NCBI GenBank assembly: GCA_017562135.1
Contig: QEYB01001642.1
Coordinates: 186,001 to 250,000 of the forward strand
Source of the DNA: Dipylidium caninum
Taxonomy: Eukaryota > Platyhelminthes > Cestoda > Cyclophyllidea > Dipylidiidae
Direction of reading: 5' to 3'
Length of the DNA: 64,000 nt
Part shown: positions 37,708 through 49,700 of the stretch, in pieces
Numbering within the stretch: position 1 is the stretch's first letter
Layout of the letters: each line of letters opens with the position of its first letter
Notes under the pieces: generated by a model
Databases searched by the model: none
What the model was told of the DNA's origin: nothing
What the model saw: only the letters and a program-made list of their open reading frames with translations
Made by a program: the position numbers and the translations under genes

Positions 37708-40700
37708 ATGCGTTGGCTGAGACGCCATTCGGCAAAGACAATTTCTGTCAAAGTTTCAACCCTCGAGTCAGAACTGGAGTTTAGCATTCCCGTACGGTAT
37801 AATTCCACCTATACTCTCTCTTCAGTTCAAGTGTACTGGGAAGGACCTCTTTGATCTCGTTTGTGGAACCTTCGGCCTACGAGAGACTTGGTATTTTGGA
37901 TTACAATCCTACGTGCTCGTGAGCGATGGTACCATAAAATATCTTAATTGGCTGAAGCCTGATAAGGTAACAAGATAATTTTCACATTTTCTCGAAGGTA
38001 CTTTCTCAGCATCCACTCCCTCTACCCTTTCAGTTCTGTTACTTTTTTCACGCCAAATTCTATCCAGAAGATGTGGAACATGAATTAATTCAACCTATTA
38101 CAAAACATCTGTTTTATTTGGAAGTTAAGGAGAAAATTGAAAATCGTGGTCGTTTAAGTCACCACAGTGATGCCGGTAAGGATTATCTAATGTAAATATG
38201 AAGCTCTTTATATATCTGCGACTTATTTTTGTTCTGGAAAGACATCCTATATCTGGTAACTATTCCTGATTCTGGAATTATTTCGTTATTGTTGTTGAAA
38301 TTCTTGTAATTTTAAAATTGAATCGCGCCGTATAATATGGAAATTGCTTGGTCACATTTATTAAAGAAACCGTATTTCAGTCGTAAAGCCCCTCCCATTT
38401 TTTTTGCAATTTTCTTCACGTTCATACGTATCCTATCTTTGTGTCATTATTGACAGCCTTACCTGTTTGAAATAATTGTATTTTTTTCAAACTAGCATTT
38501 GTACAACCATCGTTGGAAGCAGCAATTCAACTAACAGTCCTAGCAGTTCAGGTATGCCAATTTTTCTATCTGTTTTCATTATCACATATTTTGCCCTTTG
38601 GGAATACGGTTGCACACAGTAATGCAATTTCCAAATGATGAAATTTTATGGTATTTGTAGATTGAATTTGATGATTTTGGTGACAATGAGGTGGATGATG
38701 AGTCTGAACAGTTGGCACTCTCGAAAAGGCTCTTGCGACTTCTCCCAAAATACATGTCTGTCAATATTCAAGTAAACACAGAAATTGCACAGCGTCTTAA
38801 GGAGTGTTATGTGAACAACAAGGGGTTGACCAAGTGAGTAGTTTTATTGTAATTCTATCTGACCCACACTTTTTGTATGTTAGTTGAGAAAGTGTTGTTT
38901 AATTTCTTTTATTTTTGCGAGTAGTTGAATTCGACAGTAACCGTGAGATTGGGGTAAAATCGCGAATCTCGCACGGCCAAATCTTTTGTGCCTTTGATAG
39001 TTTCGCGCAATGTTTCAGGAATTTGATGCTAATTTTGTTTATCGACATCATATTTGGTTCTAAGACATCTCATCTGGATTTCCCAAGCAAAATATTGTTC
39101 AGGGAATGTGTTAGTGCTCTTCAGCAGAGCATTTCCACCAGCATTATTAATAGTTATATCGTACCCCTTAAACCATGTATAAAAATTGGCAAATTTAGGT
39201 GTATGCCCAACCACGTGTAGAGGGAGTGGTTTTCTTAGTCTCGGGTCCGTTAATGTCAGGACTACAAAATTACAAACAGGTTTTATATTTCCTTATATCA
39301 AACGTTGTTTACTATTTGGGAAATTGAATCTGAGCTTACTTAATAAGGAGTTTCAAACAAAAGCCGGCCGATGTTATTGTTTCGTCTGATTTAAAAAAAA
39401 TGAAGTTCAGCTCTGCTGATTGGTTCCATACCTCGGGACGTGATTTCCTTAAACTGTGTTAGTATTTTGTAATTAAACGGATCATAAGCAGTCCCATCAT
39501 ATGTAGCATGCCTTTTGCGTGAAAAAAACTCAAACGGGAAGATAAATGCCTTTGGCTGAGCGGGTGCGTGACTCGCATCGATTGCGCAAGGCCTCCAAGG
39601 GCAAGCAGCGTCTTGCGTGCGTGCGTGCGTGCGTGCGTGCTGCGCGCGTGTGGACGTGCGCGCCAGGACAAGTGGGCTTCTTTTTGTCCCACTCTCTTTT
39701 GCCTTGCTTCCTCCTCATATGAACCCATTTTTTGTATCCACCAAAGTGAGGGTCGTCGCATCTCCTTTTGTACTTTTTGACTGGTTGCACCATTTTTTGA
39801 CCCCACCAAATTCGATGTTCAACTACCTTTATACCATTGGTTTGCAATTTCGTGCTCTTGACTTACAGCCTTTTCAAAACTTTATTTTTTCAATGGAGAT
39901 TTGTCACCACTTCCTTTGCTATGCCATGCAGCACAGCCATTACACCAACCCGTTGTCTCACCTAGACAGAGTGCAGAACTGCTTTGGCTTTGTTTAAAGT
40001 GAAGCATAGTGGGCAGAAATTAAAACTAATCCGCGTAACTTATGTTCACCTAAGCTAAATTATCATTCGAAAGGGTAGATACTGGTGCGGTGTGGCATAA
40101 CCCGCAGTCTCTTGGGCTCACGATAGCAATTTTTTGTGCTTCTAACGAATGTAAAGAGAATTTGAAAGAGGCTGTGTAGAATTGATTAACAGCAGGCTAC
40201 ATCGCTTAAAGACAAGTAGGCCTCAGACAGCACCATTCCTCGCTACTCAGGAAGGTGGTACATTAACGGCTTTAATAAGAAGACGTTGACCCTCATTACT
40301 TTCCAATACTTTCCGGGTGTTCATTATAGGTAATACTGAAAACTGTTACTTTGAAAATACTAGACTTGGGCTCTTTGCAACCGAACCATGTATTCAAAAT
40401 GAATCACCCGTACTTGTGAGATATGTGGTTGAACTAGATTATATTCTGGAAGAAGGCATGGGCACTTTGTGATATCACCAAAGGAAATAGGTCTGGAACT
40501 TTAGTGTTTTATTTTAAAAGCACACCAATTTCCATCAGCTGCTTTTAGCAAACTATTCAATTAATGCAAAGCTGGAATCCCTTATGGTCCATTTCAAGCT
40601 TTTCATGTCTGTGGTGTTTTTTTTATTTTTTTATATTCAAAGGAGACTGTAACCCCTTCTTCTCTCTCAAGCTCTGAAATAAACGTTAGATTCAATAAAA

Positions 40701-43700
40701 TCATGACACATTAATGCTTAAATTTTGATGGCGCAATACGAAATCGCATGGGTACCAATTTTGTTGTCTAGATTTTTCGGAATAATTGTAATTTTACGCC
40801 TTGTCGCTATTTCGGATTGGTTTGAGTAAATCCGAAAATTATTTCGTGACGTAGAATAATCATCGCTGAAGGCGGTTTGTATGGGGCGAGAGTACCTGGG
40901 GGCTATTTGGGGAGCATATATCCTCGTCTTGGGCCATAATATCTAGTCTGGCGACGTCCATATTTATCGTTTCTTGCTTAATCGCCCAAGAAAGGGGAAA
41001 ATGCCACTTCCATGAGTGCATTTACGTGCATACGGGAAATGTTCGGCCGGCTGCTGTGTGCACCTGCATCCGATCACCTCGGTTGCCGAATCGTGTTGGA
41101 CGATTGCCTGCCTCCGTGGATGCGTGGGTGCATGCACGATTCCGCCCGAGGTTCTGTCGTAGGTGAATCATGCGGCTGTTTAGTTGGTGCAATTCCAGGT
41201 CAACTGATGACCTTTTGTGTGGATAAGCTTCGACATTCGTGAACAGCCTTTTCGGGAAGTGAAGCAGCTGCCTCGGGCACTTTTCCCTCCCTCATTGAAT
41301 CTACTGATATCTTCTTTTTAATTGCACGCAACTACACCTTTTCTTTTTGATTTTCTGCCCATTATTGTCTTGACTGCAAAAGCTTACTCTGTGGCCGTGG
41401 ATAGATAATATTCATAGGAAAACTAGCGACAAAGAGGTGATTTGGGATATGCTAGCTACATTTTCATAATGGGAATAGGAAAAAGTGATGAAATTGGCAA
41501 CATTTTCATCATATTCACACAACTTAAGCTTTCCTCTGAATTCGCTTTTCCCTCCACGAGCAATCATTGGGAGCATTCGGATGCACAAGGCATTAAATAG
41601 GGTATGCAAATTGTTATGTACTAGAGACTTCTTATCAAGTTGGCTTGTGTTCTACTTGTTGGATCGGTGTTCGTGCAATAGCGATTTTGTGCAATCAAAG
41701 AAGCAGGTGTGAAACGTCTTAAAATTCAATTTTGCCAGTACATCAGCTAAAATTAGCAAATAGCTGGCGGAATGACAACATCGCACGTTCTTCCTCTCCA
41801 GAGAAGAAGCGGAGATGCGCTACCTGAAGATTGCTCAGTCCTATCGCCTTTTTGGTGTGGATTATTTCGTGGTGACGGTGAGCCAGGAATGCTTGTCCTA
41901 GCAGGACTGAAACCACCTCTAAGAATGGCGAGCCAATGCCTTGAGCAACTACTGCCAATTCCCCCCATGCATGCCCCTGTCCCCTCATCACCATTGCTCT
42001 CTGGCTCCGAATCTGACTCAAATTCCAGTCGAAAAGTAATGAAATCCACTCTTCCTCCTTTGTTTCCATTTAGTGCGTTAGAATGAAAAATCCCCGTACC
42101 CTCAGCCTTACCCGCTACTTCAGCCGAGCTGAATTCTCCCATTGGCGAATGCTGGTGAGTTGTTTATCGGCTTGCTGTTTTCCAGGGTGGTTAAACATTC
42201 TTATTTTGTTTGTATCTTTTCTACCATAAATTTGCTCTCAATTTATGAGCGACATATTTGTGAATGCATCACTCATGGTTCCTGAAATGTGACAAAGTTC
42301 TTTTCATGTTCTGTTTATAATTCTGACACTTTTTCAGATTAATTTCAAAGGGAGCATATGATTCCTCCTTTTTACCATTATCTTTGGGTTGTCTGTAGCT
42401 TTTAAGCTTCGTTGGCAGATCTCATCATTCGCAGACACTCTTCAATTTTTGTTTATCCACTCAAATCTTCCCCCCCCCCTCCCCGTGGTCAGTTCTGCTA
42501 GAGCAAGGGATGAGTTGTTAACAAGGTCTGGCATATCAGGAAATGTTTCGTTCAACTTTGCCTCCTACCACTGCGAGTAGTGAAATGTATTTATTTCCTA
42601 TTGTGCTAAATCATCGGAAGAGGACAGCATTGCAGTCGCTTTTCGCATGCCAATGGGAAAGGGAAGAAGTTTTCACCCTTGTTTACACAACCTGCGCACA
42701 CGCATACGTGCATTCAAAATAGCACTCGACCACACTTGGCGTTCGACCTCGACCGCTTTGCTGCCCACTTATTTGCCCCTATGGCTTTAACCTCCTAACA
42801 AGACGACCTGGACAGTTCGTAAACTTTGAGGACGTACAAGCCTACATCACTGCCTCCGTGTCTGTTTCTGTGTACACCAGTCGTTTACCCCATTGGGCCC
42901 CGTGAGGCCGCTGGGCACTTCAGGCGTTCGCATCATACGCACACGCACACACAACAAGTCTCGACTGCATATCGGTTGCTCTCCTGACTTAAATTCATTA
43001 TAACCAATCAGGTGACTTTCAGTGTTTCATTTACAATTAGAGCCTTCGTAAAAATCTAGCATAAAATGCACCCAGTCCTCCCCATTCCTTGCGCTCCTAC
43101 TATTCCCCTAAACTGTGACTCGGATAACCTTTTTAAGAAGTGGGTATGTCTTCTGTTGGGTGTATCAAGCTGCTCGCAGGTATCACCCTGGTATTTGCCA
43201 TCGGTGTAGAGAGCACCTAAACAACTTTAGAAGTGAGAGATTATCACACGATTACCAACTCCTTTAGTCGTTTCTACACTTTCCACCCGGACTGGATATC
43301 TTTGTGTGGATAGAACAAGGTACTAATAATCGTGGATGAGAAAAATAATTGCTAAAAGCTTCTATTTACAAGGGTCGTTAATTTCTAATGCTATCTTTTG
43401 GACACCAGATCGACCTAATAGGTAATTGCGGTTTCTGCAGTTGTTACTCCCTTCTTTCCAAGGGGCAGTTTCACTGGGACGATAAAACTTCCACTTACAT
43501 TTTTCCTCTAGCCACTTAAAGCAGTATGAATTAACTTTGTAATCGTAAAATGGAGGGGTGCACTAGTCATTATAGCCTGTAATTTCCGAGGTTAAAGGAG
43601 CAAAAACATTGTTTTATATTTTAGGCGATAAAAACCAGTGAATTCGGTTAGTCTCCATCATCGTATACTAAGCTATAAGCTTTGCCTCTTAATTACATGT

Positions 43701-46700
43701 GTTTAATGTGTCGGAGGGTGAGTGAGGAGACACTTGCTGAGAATGCGTTTTTACGTGTCTCAACCGGGGCTGAAGAGATATTACCGATGGTTGTTTTTGG
43801 GTTGGTTTATTTACTTCCTAAGTGATTTCTTAATAGAAGTATGTGGTTTAAATTTCTCCGAGGAAACTGTCTTGATGGTACTTGCAGTAATTGGGAAACG
43901 TGGTATTGTCTCCTCTTCTAAACAAATGAGCGTTAAATTGGCCTCGTGTATTCCTTCAAGCTGTGAAATGGTGCATCCAGTCCAAAATGGAAAAATAAAG
44001 TCAGAATGATTTTGATTTCACCCGCAACTTACCATGAAGATTTATATTGCGCAAAATATGTGCTGGGAGGCGGAACACACCAACTCGATCACCCGTGTCT
44101 GTTCAAATGTAAAGACGAAAGAGTGTCTTTTGCCTTCGAATTTCCAGCTAGGTAGTACTCTTCCAGAAGGCTCTATTTTTCCCCTATTTCTCCCCTAGTC
44201 TCTGTGGTAGGCTCGGGGCAAACTCAACAGTTTTCCTGAAGAGTTGGTCGTGGCCATGGGGCAAAGGGGGCCGCAGCCCCGGTCGGAGTGCCTTTCCGAC
44301 ACCACACTCAGGCATGCGGCGCTGCTGCTCGTGGACGAGCGCGTTCGCACTTCAGGCCGTCCTGCTGGCCAGGTGGCCTTGAGGCGGGGGACGCGGGGCG
44401 CGGGGTGCGGGGCGCGAGGCGGTGGGGTGTGGAGAGTCGTGACTATCTCGGCAACCATCGTGTCCCTATCTGACTGACTGCCACTAGAAGGGGGGAGGCA
44501 AACGTGATATGAGGGGTTTTTTGTTCCTTTCAACTTTGGACAATCCGGGCGTCCTGAGGGCAAAGAAGTGATTTCATTATTTGCTATATTTCGGCAAAGG
44601 AAGCCGCATTTTTCGAGATGGCTGGTTTGCTCAGTTGTTACCACAATTTCTCTTCCAATCAATTATATTCTCTTTTACGCAAAATTTGGCTGACCTGAAA
44701 ATTTGGTCTCCATTCTCTACACACACCTAAATTAACGGTAATTCTGTCTTAGCACTGTGCTTTGTGTGTCCCATAGGCAGCAACGGAACCTTTCTTGTTC
44801 GACGTTATATTTTCCCATGAGAGTTTTACATGAATTTTTTCACGTGTTCAAATTAGAGCAGTTCTTTAATTGCAGTATGTAAGTATCAGGGATGTTAGAG
44901 GAATTATATTTTATTAACTCAGTTGCAATCTGGCCTTCTTAATCCTCTTTAATTTGCGGAGAATAAAAATGCACTGCTATACGTATTTAAAGGTGTTCGC
45001 TCGCAAAGCCCAATTTCTTTTCCAATTCTTTAGTGAAAGTGTCTCGGAGCTTTTAATTAATTTGTCAACAAATAGTTTTTCCTTCGGTTATTCCACTTTC
45101 TTATGTGATTTATGCAAATCTTGCTCCTGGGATTGTTATTGCCTAGCGCAAAAATAGCCATCGTCCGACAAATGCTGCCACATAAGTTTCATTTTATTCG
45201 TGCGAATTGGGAGGAGTTACACTTTTTTCGACGCAAATCTTTCGCTACTTCCAAGTGTGGACTTTTCGTCGATTAAAAGTTAAGATGCGCATTTTGTGGC
45301 TTTGATGTGGGCAAGGCTCGGCGAAATGCGTCATATCAGGGGCATTTTGGACCGTTGAGTGGTGCCCGGAAATTACTTAAAGGTAATAGCTCTCCTACCC
45401 CTCTCCATCTTAAATGAAGCAACATCGCGAATGTTTCATTGTTGCTTGCTCACTGCTTTTATCTTCACGACACCTCCGTGACACTGCGTTGAGGAGGCAA
45501 TGCAATTTTGCGATATCCAAGATAGTACTTTTTTGTCTGGTCAAACGGTCAGAAAAGGGGTAATTTTTCCCAGATAACTACGGCCCTGTGAAGCATGTGC
45601 CCCTGCAGTAATGTCACAGGCTCTGCAAACTTCACTCGATTCCTATACAACCAGACAGAATCCTGATTTATGCGGCATTCCTGAGATGTTGCGTTCCTTC
45701 TTTGAACCTAAGACACTGCGCACAACGAATATACCTCCGTTGCAAAATCGTTGCCCTCGTTTGTCTGACGTTCAGCAGGCGTAAGCAAATACCGTGCCAA
45801 AATAGTGATGAAATAGTTTCAGTAATGCCAGACAGAACTTCTTCTCGTACGATGGTTTTTTATCACCCATGCTCATAAATCGGGGCGCAAATCCTGTGGC
45901 ACAAAAAAACGCTTTTACTACATGTTGATTTGATTAAAACTTTTGCCTAACATAATTTCACTACCATTGCCTAACAAGATTCTTGCATCAAAATAAGCAA
46001 ATCTACACTTGGAGTGAAGATATTTCTGCCTGATTTTCGTAGATTAATAACTGTTGGTTGACACTGGAGGTGCAGGCGTCTTTTCATAAAGAGGCCAAAT
46101 TTCGCAGTAATGCTTTAAGTGCAGACGGGTACAATGAACTGACATTTTCTTTAGCCAAGCCACCGACTTTGTATCTCGTTGCACATAGCCTTGACGTGGA
46201 GACTACCGTTTGCTGTCACGGGGCCCTGTAAGTAGGTAATGGCTACGGCTGCTCGACACGGCGGACTGGAACTCAGGTACGCAGCAGTTTGATAGCACCG
46301 ACAGTTGTCTCCCCTCATCTCTTCCATTCGGTATATTGCACACAGGCGTACACACATGCGCACCTGAGCGACATATGCCTTGTTTCTTCCCATCAAATGG
46401 GCCCGGTGTGGGCTGTGTGCCAATAGACTTGTTGCGGCTCTGATGCGACAGTCGGACATTGGCAGGTGACGCGGTTTCTCTGCCAAACCGCACCCACGAC
46501 CCTCTCTCCCCCTCCCGCGCTCACGCTTAACGCCATGTCTGGCATTTGGGATGGGCCACAACTCACCTGAGCGTTGCGGGGTTAAGAGGGCCCAGCGTGA
46601 TTTAACCGAGCCGCCGTTGCCCTCGCTGACGTTTCTGTCACTGCATTTAACAGTTACATATGCATTTTGTTTATCCTTCAACTCGACCCAGGATCGCAAT

Positions 46701-49700
46701 CAGGAATTGTCGTGGGTAGGAATCACCGCAGCCGGAATCCAACTCTTCACAAAGGATCATGTTGATCGCGCCCGCTATACGTTTCCCTGGAATATCATAA
46801 AAAACGTTTCATACCGGGAACACAAAGTATGTCTTTTACGCCTCTTTCAAGGCTCTTACCCTTGTAAAGACACCTCTTCTCTTGCTCATTTGCGTATTTA
46901 AATGTACTTTCGGGACCAATTAATTGTTTGATGATGTTCCTCCATAAGGTTGGTACTTTCTAAGTTCACAGTGAAGCTGAACATAGCGTGGCGTCCCACG
47001 AAAAGGGCCATCGGCGTGACTTCCTCTGGTAGTCGTCTCAGCAGCCTTCAAGCGCACCATCCAGTTCACTCTGCCGGTGGGGTTGGGCGCAACGGCGGTA
47101 ATTAGCGAGCCACGCACCCCTACGACGACTCGCGACTCCCCCAGTCTGCCGGGCACTCCGGTCCCGAGCAAGCGAGGACCTTCGCGACCTCCTCTTCCTC
47201 CACCACCCCAGTCGTCAGGCGCGTTCGCTCTTACCTACACCACCGGGGTTACAAGCAAGCACCTCTCTGCGACATCTCATCCACCGCGTGGTCACATTAC
47301 GAGAGCACGCAGCGGGGAGCGTCCACTGCCTTCGCCTGGAGGTACTGCAACCCTTGTTAATTGTCAAATCCAGTTTTTTAAGGCTTTTCTGTTTACCACT
47401 TGAGCGTCGAATAATCTAAGGTGGAAGTATAATAGGGCGCTAAAAATAGTATTCATCTTTGCCTCTATTGTAGTAGACTCGCGAAAAATTTTTTCAAAAA
47501 CACAATTTCGCTAATTTTACATGATTTATCGTATCAGGACTTTATTGCACAAACACCATTAAATAGTATTAGGATTGCCTTAGTAAAAGCTATACTTAAA
47601 GGAAATTACGCTGAAATAACTCGGTCTGCGTGATGGGCACAAGTTAAGCTGTCAAGTGAATAAACCATTTGATGCGTATGGGATCAAGGGGAGTGGTATT
47701 TCACGCTCTGGCGATGGGCACCTGTTATGCAAAGATAGCATGCATCGGTCAGCAGGCATAAATCTCTTTTCGCGCCTGGACATCTCAGAATGGATAAGAA
47801 GTGTCCAACTAGCTCAACAAGTTATGCTATTGGCAGCCATTGTCCATCTCCCGGTTTTCAAGTCAATGTTTATCTCTTCGTTAAGGTGGAGTCGGATCAC
47901 GATGCGCTCTTTCGTGTTCTACTCTAAATCAGCCTATGCAGATGCATGCCTTGTCATTGACTCGAATGCCGAGATATATTGCGAACTTCGTGCCTTTGGT
48001 AACATTTGGTAGCTGGCCCTTATCACATTTTAGCGTTTTCCGTGCATCAACTTCAATGGCTGGGGCAATTTTTGACACTTTTCTACTTAACCGATTCAAG
48101 TACAGTGCTTTTAGTCTGCGATATAGCTGAGGAAGGGCTCCGGTCTGAAAAGATTGAGATCTCCTTACACACCTCGTAGACCCAACTGAAAGCGTACCGC
48201 AGACTCGCGAGTCCACCACCTCCTGCGGCGGAGGCAGTGGGAGTGGCGTTCATCCGCACCGCTCGCCCTTGAGCGCGAGTCCCGCCAGCGACTTCGCAAG
48301 TGGGGCTGGCGGTCTTTTCAGCGGTTCGGGTGTCTCCTCGACTGGCTCAGCCACGAGCGGACCACTTCCCACTTCTCGTCAGGGCGCCACCATCATTGAG
48401 ATGTGGCTCGCTGAACCATATCAAGTGAGTTTACCTCCAAATCTCACCTTCGCTATCAACGTGGAAAGGAGAGTTTTGGAGGCACCACAAACCTTATCTA
48501 TCATCTAATCCTAATATATCTGTTTGAAGCCAGAACTTTTCACAATGCACTCATCGGAATATCTTAGAGTTGACTGTTTCTTAACTGTTAAATAATGCAG
48601 CATTTTAATTATAATACAACGATATAGAACACTATGTAGATTTTGAACCTAGTCGCGGACGACATTTGGTTAGTAGGCGCCTTAACTTAAGTTCCAGATT
48701 GAACTGAACCTTCCATTCCTTGATTTCCCCAGCCTCACATTTAGCGTTGTAAACTTCTATCTTCCCAATATAGGGGGGATATGAACACTTCTGGATTGCA
48801 AAGTACAAACCTATGAAATGATGTAATTAGAAGGCCGATTCTTGGCCTCGATTTTATAGCCCTTTTTGCTTTGTATCAAATGTACCGCAAAATTTATGAT
48901 GGGCTGGTTTTCCGTATGCTAGACGAACCAGAACTTATCCAAGCAGTGTAATAAAGTATATGTACCCACAGACATGCAAACATTCAGATTCTCCTCGGTG
49001 ATTTGTTTGTTTTTCATATTCACTCGTCCCACTTACTTAAAAATTTCTTCCTTATACAACTTAACCTTTCGTTATCTTTAATCTAGCTTAAGGGTGGTGG
49101 TTATTTTTACATTTTAGGCAAAGAATATTATTCTATTATGCGCAGGGAATCACTCACTTTTTATGCGACGCAGACAGCCCGATTCCATAGATGTGCAACA
49201 AATGAAGGCCCATGAACGTGAAGAAAGACTTCGCCGAGAAGTAAGTCCGAGTTCGTCTGCAAGACGTTAAACTTCGGCGCATTTTCTTTCTGGCATTTTA
49301 TTTCTTCCCTCAGACCGAACGTGCCCGGCTTTTACGCGAGCGCTCGGAGAAGGCAGCAGCGTTGAAGTTGAATGCTGCCTTGGAGTCGCGTTGTGCCGAG
49401 CTCGAGTCGGCCCTACGTTCATCTACTGCGGTCGTAGCTGCAGTTGCTGTCGCAGACCCAGCATCTCCGTCATTTCCTGGGGAAGCGGTGATCTCCACCC
49501 GTAAACCCTCTCTAAAGCAGCGGGGAGTGCTTAAACCTGAAAACTTTGAGGAGAGGGAAGATAGTAAAAGCAGAGAATGTCAAAAAGAAGAGGAGAATGT
49601 GGAAGTTGTTAAGGAAGAAGAAGCAGGACCTCGGAGCGGAACTGAGGTTCAATTTTCTTCAAGAGAAGCACAAAATTGCCCCGCTAGTTCACCGGGCTAC

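Noticed and set aside
39459..39847. Overlapping - strand frames of 105-116 codons
   Set aside because: They exist because of the TGCG microsatellite, which reads as Arg/Ala/His/Thr repeats in every frame.
41753..42142. Antisense (129 codons) and sense (104 codons) ORFs over 41753-42142
   Set aside because: Both overlap the ERM-like exon 41802-41877 in other frames and lack any domain.
44195..44662. 155-codon - strand frame and matching + strand frames
   Set aside because: Caused by the GC-rich, G-quadruplex patch, which suppresses stop codons on both strands.
45611..46227. Frames around 45611-45782 and 46154-46227 (including a LYLVAHSLD stretch) as the missing F2/F3 exons of the ERM-like gene
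   Set aside because: They cannot be joined to both neighbours in phase, and exon 41802-41877 fits the family sequence and both phases exactly.
46151..46699. 182-codon open frame on the - strand
   Set aside because: No ATG at its start, Arg/Ser-rich low-information composition, and it overlaps a proven + strand exon at 46692.
47656..48012. 118-codon frame containing a SFVFYSKS stretch similar to an ERM F3 strand
   Set aside because: No GT donor at the needed place; the [11 protein letters not shown] exon (48180-48424) fits the length and phase better.
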